From positions 1 through 7,033 of the forward strand of contig CAJXTM010000185.1 of assembly GCA_913061385.1 (NCBI GenBank): 7,033 bases of DNA, written 5' to 3'. The notes beneath the pieces were generated by a model. The model was not told the origin of the DNA, made no database searches, and worked only from the letters and a program-made list of their open reading frames with translations. The position numbers and the translations under genes were made by a program. This stretch comes from an uncultured Rhodopirellula sp. GTDB taxonomy: Bacteria; Planctomycetota; Planctomycetia; Pirellulales; Pirellulaceae. Of the stretch, positions 1 to 6,582 are shown in pieces; positions within the stretch are counted from its first letter, which is position 1; every line of letters begins with the position of its first letter.

Positions 1-48
1 CGAGATCAGCCTCGGTCTCGTGGGCTCGGAGATGTGTATAAGAGACAG
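1..48 (+). other. Residual Illumina Nextera P7 adapter (sequencing artefact)
   Basis: These bases are synthetic. Positions 1-6 (CGAGAT) match the end of the P7 flow-cell primer. Positions 7-14 (CAGCCTCG) match the Nextera i7 index N710 as written in the adapter. Positions 15-29 (GTCTCGTGGGCTCGG) are the Nextera read-2 linker, and 30-48 (AGATGTGTATAAGAGACAG) are the 19-bp Tn5 mosaic end. The order is exactly that of a tagmentation library end, so genomic sequence starts at 49. The artefact also shows that base 1 is a true contig end, that the library was made by Tn5 tagmentation, and that the reads were probably Illumina. Translating through it from a GTG at 20 gives a false N-terminus, MGSEMCIRDS, which should not be annotated. 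Confidence 0.98.
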
Positions 49-103
49 TCATTTTACCGCTTTGTTTCAGTTCACTGCAGTCTTCCCGTTTACGCACCAG
101 GCC

Positions 104-1534
104 ATGAAACTATTCACTCATCACTGTAAGCATGTGTTGCTTCTCAAATTGACGATTGCATGGTCTGCATTGTTGGTAATGAACATCGTTCGTGCTGAGG
201 AAGGTACCATCAGTTTCAAACGTGATGTCGCGCCTGTTTTTCTTGAAAACTGTATTGCCTGTCATGATGCAAAGAAAGCTGAGGGTGGATATCGCATCGA
301 TACGTTCACGGAATTGTCCAAGCCCGGTGATAGTGGTCTGCTGCCGTTAGCAGGCACGCAGGACGACGTTGCTGAACTGTTGCGCCGTCTCAAAACAGAA
401 GATCAATTTGAGCGGATGCCAGCAGAAGCGGAGGCAATCGATCCAAGCCAAATTCAAGTGGTGGCTGACTGGATTGAGCAAGGTGCCCAGTTTGATGGCG
501 ACAATCCTGATGAGAGGTTGTCCTTTGTGATCCCACCGCGGGACTACCCGCCCGCTCCCACACCGTATCCGGCACGATTGCAAGTGACAGCACTGGCATT
601 TTCAAGTGACAAGAATCTGATTTACAGCGGTGGTTACCACGAGATTCTCGTCTGGGATATCGACGGGAATCTGCAGCATCGGATTGGGAATGTGGGACAG
701 CAGACGTTCGCGATTGAGTTTCCGCCTAAGACCTCCGATGATAAGACTCCAGGGGTTGATGGCAATTGGGTTGTGGTTGCCAGCGGCAGTCCGGGACTGG
801 GTGGCGAGGTGCGTCTCATTGATTTGACGAATCATCAAGTCACTGCCGTGCTTGCACGATGCGATGATCTCATTCTTGATTTGGCATTTCGCCCTGATGG
901 GAAAAAACTCGCGATTGCGGCAGCCGATAAGACGATTCGAATTGTCGATATGGAATCACAGGAAATTGAGCAAACACTGCTCAGTCATGCCGATTTTGTC
1001 ACCGCGATTGCTTGGAGTGCTGACGGCACAAAGTTGGTGTCGGCAAGCCGTGATAAATCGGCAAAGGTATTTAACGCTGAGACGGGGCAGTTGCTCGTTA
1101 GCTATCAAGGCCATGGTAATGCGGTCCGTGGCGTCTGCGTTTTGCCAGATGGAAAGCAGGTCGTTTCCACAGGAAACGATAATAAGATGCACCGTTGGAA
1201 TATTTCCGATGCCAAGAAGACAGTGGAGATAGCGATCGGGGGTGAAGGCTACCATATCGAACCTGCGGACAACTGTGTGCTTGTTCCTTCAAGTGATAAG
1301 CGACTGCTGAAAATCGATTTGGCCAACAATAAGGTGACAACAGAGTTCAAGGGGCACGCTGATTGGGTGCTGTGTTCTGCGGTTCATCCTGATCTTGGGA
1401 AAGTTGCCACCGGTTCCCATGATGGTGAGATCCGAGTCTGGGATCTTGCAGATGGAACCATGATCAGTCGTTGGCTGGCGCAACCGCCTGACGCTGGCGA
1501 TGTGAAGTCTGACGACGCTAAAACAACGCCGTGA
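104..1534 (+). CDS. Secreted planctomycete-type cytochrome c domain protein with WD40 beta-propeller
   Basis: The 476-aa product from ATG 104 begins with a Sec-type signal peptide: a basic/His start, a hydrophobic core at about 11-29, and likely cleavage after VRA (residue 31). A short cytochrome c domain follows (about 35-130). It has a CIACH heme-attachment motif (C50, C53, H54), a downstream RMP whose M105 is a plausible distal heme ligand, and the WIEQGA ending typical of the PSCyt1 family. From about 159 to 455 there are roughly seven WD40-like blades; the first ends in VWD (183-185) and the last in VWD (445-447), with repeated PDG turns. The family is presumed periplasmic, but its electron partner and role are not known. 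The frame stays open back through 49-103 into the adapter. ATG 104 is preferred because it directly precedes the signal peptide. No convincing Shine-Dalgarno precedes it, so a start beyond the contig end cannot be excluded. The 3' end overlaps the convergent DUF1501 gene by 17 bp. Confidence 0.9.
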   Translation: MKLFTHHCKHVLLLKLTIAWSALLVMNIVRAEEGTISFKRDVAPVFLENCIACHDAKKAEGGYRIDTFTELSKPGDSGLLPLAGTQDDVAELLRRLKTEDQFERMPAEAEAIDPSQIQVVADWIEQGAQFDGDNPDERLSFVIPPRDYPPAPTPYPARLQVTALAFSSDKNLIYSGGYHEILVWDIDGNLQHRIGNVGQQTFAIEFPPKTSDDKTPGVDGNWVVVASGSPGLGGEVRLIDLTNHQVTAVLARCDDLILDLAFRPDGKKLAIAAADKTIRIVDMESQEIEQTLLSHADFVTAIAWSADGTKLVSASRDKSAKVFNAETGQLLVSYQGHGNAVRGVCVLPDGKQVVSTGNDNKMHRWNISDAKKTVEIAIGGEGYHIEPADNCVLVPSSDKRLLKIDLANNKVTTEFKGHADWVLCSAVHPDLGKVATGSHDGEIRVWDLADGTMISRWLAQPPDAGDVKSDDAKTTP

Positions 1535-2930
1535 TTGGTTTTCCGTGCTCCAGTAAACTGTACGGTCGCCCTTGGTTATCACGGGCAATCAGGTCGCTGG
1601 TTCCCGTGGCTTGGTAGACCGTCTTGGTAATGTCCGCTGGGGTCACGGGATGGTCACTTGGATATTCGCCAAAGCGATCGCTTGATCCATATGATTGGCC
1701 ACCCCGGATACCGCCGCCCGCCATCAAGACACTTTGGCAATGTGTCCAATGGTCGCGTCCTGCACCACTGACACCACCCGAGCGTCGGTCGCCAATTTTG
1801 GGCTGACGTCCCATTTCACTGTTTACCAGTAGCAGGGTTTCATCGAGCATGCCCTGTTGGGCTAAGTCTTCTACGAGCGCTGAGAATGCTTGGTCAAATT
1901 CAGGAAGCAGGTGATCTTTCAAGCATCCAAAATTGTTGCCATGCGTGTCCCAACCGCCGGCGCTCTTGCACTTGTCTTTGATCTTTTCGTTCTCTTTCCA
2001 GAATACGGTCACAAAGGGGACCTCTGCTTGCACCAAGCGACGAGCCAGCAGCAGGCTCATGGCATTGACTGATTTTCCATAGCGATCCCGAACCGACGAG
2101 GGTTCCTGTTCAAGATCAAATACAGTGGTGGTCTCACTGGCCAGCAGCAGGTTCATCGTGCGTTCTTGGTGCTGTTTCCAAATCCGCACCTGCGGTGATG
2201 ACTCAAATTCGCTTCGCGCCTGATCCAGTGTCTTAAACAATTGCTGCCTTGATAAGAAATGCTCTCGGGTGACATCACCGGAAACCATCAATGACGGCGA
2301 TTGGAAAACCAACGGCTGATCAACCGAACCGTCTACATATAACGGATCAAACTCGACTCCCAGTTTTGCAGCAAATTGACCGGGTCGTGTGTACGGTTTA
2401 CGACTTGGCATGTGGGGTAGTGTGATTGCGCCCGGAAGAGTGGTTTGCCGATTCGCGCGAGAACTCACCACTGATCCCATGAACGGCCAATCATCTGAGT
2501 AAGGCCTGCGGTCGTTTCCTTGAGTTTTGAACGTCTCGTCTGGGACGTGTCCAGTCAGGTTGTAGTAATAGCCGGCATGGTGATCATTTGTGTTGACCGT
2601 TCCACCGACAGAGTGAACCACGGACAGATGATGTGCTTGTTTTGACAGCAGGGGAAGGTGTTCGCAAAGCCTGATGTCGGGCGCAGAAGTGGCGATGGGT
2701 GAGAATGGTCCACGATACTCGCTGGGGGCATTTGGCTTCATGTCCCAGGTATCGAGGTGGGAAGCTCCACCACATAAAAAGAACAGGATCACAGATTTGG
2801 CGCTTCCGCCATTCAACTGGTTGTTGGCTCTTGCCCGCTCTTCGGAAAATACCGGTTTTGGGTTTCCTAAACGCAAGCCTGCATAACCGGCGGCAGAAGC
2901 GACAAGAAAGGAGCGACGATCGGTCGACAT
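1518..2930 (-). CDS. DUF1501 domain-containing protein, Tat-exported
   Basis: The 470-aa product matches the DUF1501 family, a set of exported proteins common in planctomycetes and related in fold to alkaline phosphatase/sulfatase enzymes; their reaction is not established. The N-terminus has a twin-arginine motif (DRRSFL, residues 4-9) and a short, weakly hydrophobic stretch, so folded export by Tat is likely. Family-like segments are GGASHLDTWDMKP (54-66), a DHHAGYYYNLTGH segment further on, WDTHG (327-331), SEMGR (371-375), GRDHW (391-395) and a C-terminal GRPYSLLEHGKPI. The His/Asp/Glu-rich motifs could bind metal, which is an inference. A 509-aa reading from an upstream ATG (3045-3047) is rejected: ATG 2930 sits 8 nt after a perfect AAGGAG and directly begins the Tat signal. 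It is convergent with the cytochrome/WD40 gene and divergent from the sulfatase. In planctomycetes, DUF1501 genes often neighbour cytochrome c-domain genes, which fits this pairing. Confidence 0.92.
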   Translation of the reverse strand: MSTDRRSFLVASAAGYAGLRLGNPKPVFSEERARANNQLNGGSAKSVILFFLCGGASHLDTWDMKPNAPSEYRGPFSPIATSAPDIRLCEHLPLLSKQAHHLSVVHSVGGTVNTNDHHAGYYYNLTGHVPDETFKTQGNDRRPYSDDWPFMGSVVSSRANRQTTLPGAITLPHMPSRKPYTRPGQFAAKLGVEFDPLYVDGSVDQPLVFQSPSLMVSGDVTREHFLSRQQLFKTLDQARSEFESSPQVRIWKQHQERTMNLLLASETTTVFDLEQEPSSVRDRYGKSVNAMSLLLARRLVQAEVPFVTVFWKENEKIKDKCKSAGGWDTHGNNFGCLKDHLLPEFDQAFSALVEDLAQQGMLDETLLLVNSEMGRQPKIGDRRSGGVSGAGRDHWTHCQSVLMAGGGIRGGQSYGSSDRFGEYPSDHPVTPADITKTVYQATGTSDLIARDNQGRPYSLLEHGKPITALF

Positions 2931-2938
2931 TCGAAAAT

Positions 2939-2944
2939 CTCCTT
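2939..2944 (-). promoter_or_regulatory. Ribosome binding site of the DUF1501 gene
   Basis: The minus strand reads AAGGAG, then 8 nt, then ATG at 2930-2928. It is the only strong Shine-Dalgarno before an intact gene in the window, and it decides the start in favour of the Tat signal peptide over the longer in-frame reading from 3047. Confidence 0.85.
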
Positions 2945-3009
2945 GGACAGGTAACGTGGACCCGCCCAGTTTAGCCTCGTTCCAGTCGGCGTGTGAGCCG
3001 ATTTTGTGG

Positions 3010-3025
3010 ATGATGTGTAAATCAT
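3010..3025. repeat. Inverted repeat ATGAT-N6-ATCAT
   Basis: This is a perfect 5-bp dyad with a 6-bp spacer (GTGTAA) in the divergent region, 80 bp upstream of the DUF1501 start. It has the same spacer length as the stronger dyad at 3031-3050, with centres 23 bp apart. A 5-bp dyad can occur by chance, so its role as an operator half of a paired site is only a suggestion. Confidence 0.35.
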
Positions 3026-3030
3026 TACGC

Positions 3031-3050
3031 CAGATGTACTGCCACATCTG
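3031..3050. repeat. Inverted repeat CAGATGT-N6-ACATCTG, possible operator
   Basis: Perfect 7-bp arms (3031-3037 and 3044-3050) flank a 6-bp spacer (ACTGCC), a geometry typical of a binding site for a dimeric regulator. It lies about 100 bp upstream of the DUF1501 start and about 185 bp upstream of the sulfatase start. A smaller dyad CTGA-TG-TCAG (3049-3058) abuts it. It could also fold as a small hairpin in a long DUF1501 leader, but no T tract follows, so a terminator is unlikely. Confidence 0.45.
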
Positions 3051-3096
3051 ATGTCAGAGCAACTGGGCATCGAGAAACTGGCTGAGAAAATGTTCT

Positions 3097-3133
3097 GGTT
3101 CAGTTCAGCGAAGTTTGCTTTTCTTGCTGAACC
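3097..3133 (+). repeat. Long-range inverted repeat upstream of the sulfatase, possible leader hairpin
   Basis: GGTTCAG (3097-3103) is complementary to CTGAACC (3127-3133). An alternative register pairs TTCAGC (3104-3109) with GCTGAA (3126-3131). The two options exist because TTCAG is directly repeated at 3099-3103 and 3104-3108. Depending on where transcription starts, this could form a stem with two alternative registers in the sulfatase 5' leader, or act as a binding site. It lies about 100 bp before the start codon and no ligand-binding RNA class is recognisable. Confidence 0.3.
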
Positions 3134-3235
3134 GATGCATCGAATGTTCCACGGGCGTTAAACTGTAAGCAAAAGCGAGTGAATTTGATCACTTCGCAAC
3201 AACTTACCGTATCAGTTTGCGTTGAAGATAAAAAA

Positions 3236-4648
3236 ATGCGATTTGCCCATTTTGCTGCTGTCTGTTTGGCTTTGGTTTGTGCTCGTGGGCTCGGCGATGA
3301 ACGACCCCATGTCGTGATTGTGATGGCCGATGACCACGGTTACGGAGATACGGGGTACACGGGACACCCGTTCGTGCAGACGCCGAATCTGGATGCGATG
3401 GCTGAGGGCGGGGTTGTGTTCAATCGTTTTTATGCCAGTGCACCTGTGTGCTCACCCACACGGGCTAGTGTCATGACCGGTCGCCATCCTTTTCGTACCA
3501 ATGTGCCAAATCATGGGCACTATATGCGGCCTCATGAAACGACCATCGCTGAGGTGTTGAAAGATGCCGGCTATGTGACCGGCCATTTCGGAAAGTGGCA
3601 TATCGGATCAGTGCAGCCCGACAGTCCCACTAGTCCTGGTGGGGCAGGGTTTGATGAATGGCTTTCAGGACTGAACTTTTTTGACAACGATCCCTATCTC
3701 AGTCGAAACGGAAATTACGAGCAGATAAAGGGAGCGGGGACAGTGATCAGTATGGATGCCACCATCGACTTCCTGACGAGGCATCACGCGGGTGAACAGC
3801 CAATGTTCGCTGTCACTTGGTTTCCTGCACCGCACGATCCTCAGGAGGAACTACCGGATCTGCCAAAAGCCAGCAAACTGTACAGTGATGAGAATACAAA
3901 AAAGCCAGGTTACTTTCGAGAGATTACATTACTCGACCAACAGATCGGCAGATTGCAGCAGACATTGACTGATTTGGGGATCCGAGATAACACGCTTTTT
4001 CTGTACTGCAGTGACAATGGTGGTCTGGTTCAAGCTTCATCGGGTGGCAGAGCAAAAAAAGGCAGCATTTACGAAGGCGGATTACGTGTTCCTGCTATCC
4101 TGCAGTGGCCTGCCAAGTATCAGGCCAGACAAGTTGACACACCCGCGTTTTCGTCCGATATCTATCCCACAATCCTTGCCGTTGGCCAAGCCAAGGTCGA
4201 GCATCAAACCCCGCTTGATGGGATCAATCTTGATGACGTGATTTCGGGTGAAAGGACCACGCGTCCTGGCATGGGTTTTTGGCATGGATTTCGGGACGGT
4301 CAGGGAACATGGAGTGACAGAATTATCAAGGCTCTGATGGAAGCCAAGTTGGCGGGGCAGCCCAATCCGCATCCCGAACGAATTCTTAAAAATGTCAATG
4401 TGTTTCCAGAACTCGATAGTCTTGACTCACGCGGGCACGCTGCTTGGAATGCATGGCCCTGGAAGCTGCATCGAATTGAGAATCGAGGGCAGGTCAAGTA
4501 CGAGTTGTATCACCTGGTGAACGATCCCATGGAAACAAAGGATCTCAGCAATCAGGAACCAGAACATGTTCGCGAACTGACAACTGCATTGGAGGCATGG
4601 CAACATTCCGTTCTGAGAAGTTGGTCGGGCGCGGACTACCGCCAATAA
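3236..4648 (+). CDS. Secreted formylglycine-dependent sulfatase (family S1)
   Basis: The 470-aa product hydrolyses a sulfate ester of unknown substrate. The core signature is CSPTR (C72-R76), whose Cys would be oxidised to formylglycine by a formylglycine-generating enzyme. Other active-site elements are the calcium ligands D32 and D33 in MADDHGYGD, K120 and H122 in GKWHIG, H200 in APHDP, D260 and N261 in SDNGG, and K274/K275 before the GSIYEGGLRVP segment. The C-terminus shows the usual small subdomain (ELYHLVNDPMETKDL, ending near SWSGADYRQ), so the protein is complete. ATG 3236 is chosen over GTG 3179 because it directly begins a short signal peptide (MRFAHFAAVCLALVCA); GAAG 8 nt upstream is a weak ribosome site. 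It converges on the lactonase/esterase gene across 28 bp with no clear terminator. The Cys-type signature fits aerobic maturation. The substrate may be a sulfated polysaccharide, which is inferred from phylum habits only. Confidence 0.94.
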   Translation: MRFAHFAAVCLALVCARGLGDERPHVVIVMADDHGYGDTGYTGHPFVQTPNLDAMAEGGVVFNRFYASAPVCSPTRASVMTGRHPFRTNVPNHGHYMRPHETTIAEVLKDAGYVTGHFGKWHIGSVQPDSPTSPGGAGFDEWLSGLNFFDNDPYLSRNGNYEQIKGAGTVISMDATIDFLTRHHAGEQPMFAVTWFPAPHDPQEELPDLPKASKLYSDENTKKPGYFREITLLDQQIGRLQQTLTDLGIRDNTLFLYCSDNGGLVQASSGGRAKKGSIYEGGLRVPAILQWPAKYQARQVDTPAFSSDIYPTILAVGQAKVEHQTPLDGINLDDVISGERTTRPGMGFWHGFRDGQGTWSDRIIKALMEAKLAGQPNPHPERILKNVNVFPELDSLDSRGHAAWNAWPWKLHRIENRGQVKYELYHLVNDPMETKDLSNQEPEHVRELTTALEAWQHSVLRSWSGADYRQ

Positions 4649-4676
4649 ACGAAATGGACTACTGCTGTTGTTGTCG

Positions 4677-6446
4677 CTACGGCAGGTGCCTGCGTAGGAA
4701 AATGTCCATGTCGGATACCATCTCATCGAGCCACGGTAAACGATTCCAGCAGCCATGCTTGCCATCTTTGTAGATCTTGATGTCCGTGTCGATTCTAAGG
4801 TTGGACAAGCGGTCACGCGAACGTTGATTCCTCGCAGGGTTGTCATGTTCACCTGTCATGAAGAGTATTGGGCAGGTGTTCATGTTGATTTGGACAAACG
4901 CGTCTGCGTCTCGGTACAGAGCTGGTTTCTCATCGACAGTTCCACGCAGCCAGCTGTTGGAATTTGAGAAACCCTTTCCGCTTCTTGAACGTTCAGCGAC
5001 GCTACCTGTAAGCATTTCCAATGGGCCTGCCATGACCACTGCGGCTTGTATTTTGGACGACCGCTCCGGGTTTCCGCCATCACCCAGCAGATTTGTATTT
5101 CCACTTCCCGATGCCATCAAGCCGACCAGATGTGCGCCAGCAGATCCACCCACAGCACCAATGCTGTTAGCATTGATATTCAGTTGACCCGCATTCGCAC
5201 GCAGGAAGCGAACCGCCGCAAAACAGTCGTGGATGGCGGCGGGAAAAGCCGCTTCATCAGCTAGGCGATATTCGATCGCTGCGACGACGTAGCCGAGATT
5301 TGCCAGTCGAATCGATAGAGCTTGAAACTTTGTCTTGTCACCATTGTGCCAGCCCCCGCCATGCACCACGATTAGGGCAGGGTGTGACTTTTTGGTCTTA
5401 GGAGCGATGATGTCCATCAATAGTTTACGCTCGCCGTACTGAGCGTAGACGACATCAGGTTGGAATTTCAATTCCTCATTTATCCCGGTGCTGGGAACTG
5501 ATGGGTTCTGTTTGGGCGGTGCTTTTGCGGTCGGTTTGAGCGGTAGCGAAACCTGGGATGGTGCGCGTCCGCTGATTTTCATTCGTTGCCGATACAGACC
5601 ACCGGCAGCAGTGATGTAGAGTGATCGCATGTCGGGATCACCGAAGGTGCAATTGATCGGCTTGGTTGGACAAGCGATCTTATCCAGCAGTTCTCCTGAT
5701 GGCGACCAGATCCAAATAGCACTGGGACCAGCACAGTAAACATTGCCAGCACGATCCATCGCCATACCGTCAGCTCCCCGTGCTGGGCCATCGTCCATGG
5801 CAGCAATCTGACGTGCCTCTGAGAGTTGACCAGCTTGCTTGACCTGGTATGCCCAGATCTGCTTGGATGCGACCGATGAAACATAAAGCGTTTTTCCGTC
5901 CGGCGAGAGAATCAAACCATTGGGCGTGGGAACACTTTGAACAGCAACTTTGAATTCGCCCTCCGGCGTCACATAAATCACTTTTCCTTGCGGTGTGAAA
6001 GTAACATAAATGCCACCTAGGTGATCAATGACTAGATCATTGGGCCGGTAGTCCCGCTTCTCTTCAGCCGTTTTAAGTTCTGCAAAGTCGGCAACCTCCA
6101 CTTTATTGCGTCCGTCAAGGAAGCTGATTTTGCCTACGCCGTTGTCACTTATGTACAGCCTTCCGTGATTGAAGAACGATGCACTGATGCGGCCGGCGTC
6201 AGGAACCAACGTTTGTAGCGAATTTTTCTTTGGAATGTATCGCAGGATACTTTCCGCTTTTACATCAGGAATGATCAATGACCATCCGTCCCAGCATGGA
6301 CCATCAGCCATGGCAAAGTCGGCCGTCATGAGCTCCAGCGATGTTTCGCGGTCCACCACGGGGGATGGCGTTTGGGCCGCGACTTGGTGGCATGCGAGCA
6401 AATTCAGTGTCACGAGCCACGAGACAACACAGAGAAGAGGATTCAT
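4677..6446 (-). CDS. Secreted two-domain hydrolase: SMP-30/gluconolactonase-like propeller fused to alpha/beta-hydrolase esterase
   Basis: The 589-aa product starts with a signal peptide lacking basic residues. Cleavage could follow VAA (residue 24); LLAC at 16-19 is also a marginal lipobox, so a lipoprotein is possible. Residues about 38-290 form an SMP-30/gluconolactonase propeller with the expected metal-site positions: RPND (N136), PNGLILSPDGKTLYV (N176) and GADGM (D226). The first ligand, normally Glu in an EGP motif, is D48 here. A Pro/Lys-rich linker (about 290-327) leads to an esterase domain (328-589) of the carboxylesterase/feruloyl-esterase-like type: oxyanion-hole HGGGW (362-366), nucleophile elbow GGSAG (S435), D535 in GEHDN, and H564 in DGKHG complete a catalytic triad. 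A lactone plus ester hydrolase is likely, perhaps acting on plant or algal polymers next to the sulfatase; the substrate is unknown. Both catalytic sets lie in one uninterrupted frame. The ribosome site is weak (GGA 6 nt before ATG). Confidence 0.9.
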   Translation of the reverse strand: MNPLLCVVSWLVTLNLLACHQVAAQTPSPVVDRETSLELMTADFAMADGPCWDGWSLIIPDVKAESILRYIPKKNSLQTLVPDAGRISASFFNHGRLYISDNGVGKISFLDGRNKVEVADFAELKTAEEKRDYRPNDLVIDHLGGIYVTFTPQGKVIYVTPEGEFKVAVQSVPTPNGLILSPDGKTLYVSSVASKQIWAYQVKQAGQLSEARQIAAMDDGPARGADGMAMDRAGNVYCAGPSAIWIWSPSGELLDKIACPTKPINCTFGDPDMRSLYITAAGGLYRQRMKISGRAPSQVSLPLKPTAKAPPKQNPSVPSTGINEELKFQPDVVYAQYGERKLLMDIIAPKTKKSHPALIVVHGGGWHNGDKTKFQALSIRLANLGYVVAAIEYRLADEAAFPAAIHDCFAAVRFLRANAGQLNINANSIGAVGGSAGAHLVGLMASGSGNTNLLGDGGNPERSSKIQAAVVMAGPLEMLTGSVAERSRSGKGFSNSNSWLRGTVDEKPALYRDADAFVQINMNTCPILFMTGEHDNPARNQRSRDRLSNLRIDTDIKIYKDGKHGCWNRLPWLDEMVSDMDIFLRRHLP

Positions 6447-6582
6447 CTTGATTCCATGACAGGGTGGGAGGGGATTTCCCGCCAGTATAGCGGTGAATCA
6501 TTTCAGCAATGCGGCCGCTGATTACAGAACCCCCAGGGTTCGATAAGTCAGATCGAAATATCGAGGCGGTGAGCTGCGAAAC
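6447..6582 (-). promoter_or_regulatory. Gap between the broken VIT gene and the lactonase/esterase gene
   Basis: These 136 bp hold no gene. On the minus strand a TATACT (6484-6489) is a fair -10 box, about 38 bp before the lactonase/esterase start, but no good -35 sits at the right spacing; TTGCTG is only 14 bp away. Between it and the VIT remnant lies a compact hairpin, GAACCC-CCA-GGGTTC on the plus strand (6527-6541). It has no T tract after it on the minus strand, so it is a weak terminator candidate for the VIT gene at most. This suggests, without proving, that the downstream gene has its own promoter. Confidence 0.3.

Larger units (their letters stand above)
2931..3235. promoter_or_regulatory. 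Divergent intergenic region between DUF1501 and sulfatase genes
   Basis: This 305-bp stretch separates two genes transcribed away from each other, so it should hold both promoters. No convincing sigma70 -35/-10 pair was found on either strand, which is not decisive because planctomycete promoters are poorly defined. The region holds a cluster of inverted repeats (3010-3025, 3031-3050, 3049-3058) nearer the DUF1501 side and a longer-range complementary pair (3097-3103 with 3127-3133) on the sulfatase side. The in-frame extensions of DUF1501 (to 3047) and of the sulfatase (GTG at 3179) into it look like non-coding read-through, since neither resembles a signal peptide or a known domain. Confidence 0.6.

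Noticed and set aside
30..48. Tn5 mosaic end as evidence of a natural transposon
   Set aside because: It is the engineered mosaic end joined directly to the Nextera linker and index, so it comes from library preparation.
2931..3047. 39-residue N-terminal extension of the DUF1501 protein
   Set aside because: It would bury the twin-arginine signal, while a perfect AAGGAG sits 8 nt before the internal ATG at 2930.
3179..3235. 19-residue N-terminal extension of the sulfatase from GTG 3179
   Set aside because: No ribosome site precedes it, and the signal peptide begins exactly at ATG 3236.
4649..4676. Bidirectional terminator between the sulfatase and the lactonase/esterase
   Set aside because: The 28-bp gap has no convincing stem followed by a T tract; only a short direct repeat (GGACTAC at 4634 and 4656) is visible.
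4427..4852. 141-aa minus-strand reading frame across the sulfatase and esterase 3' ends
   Set aside because: It lies out of frame over two well-supported genes and shows no domain or signal.
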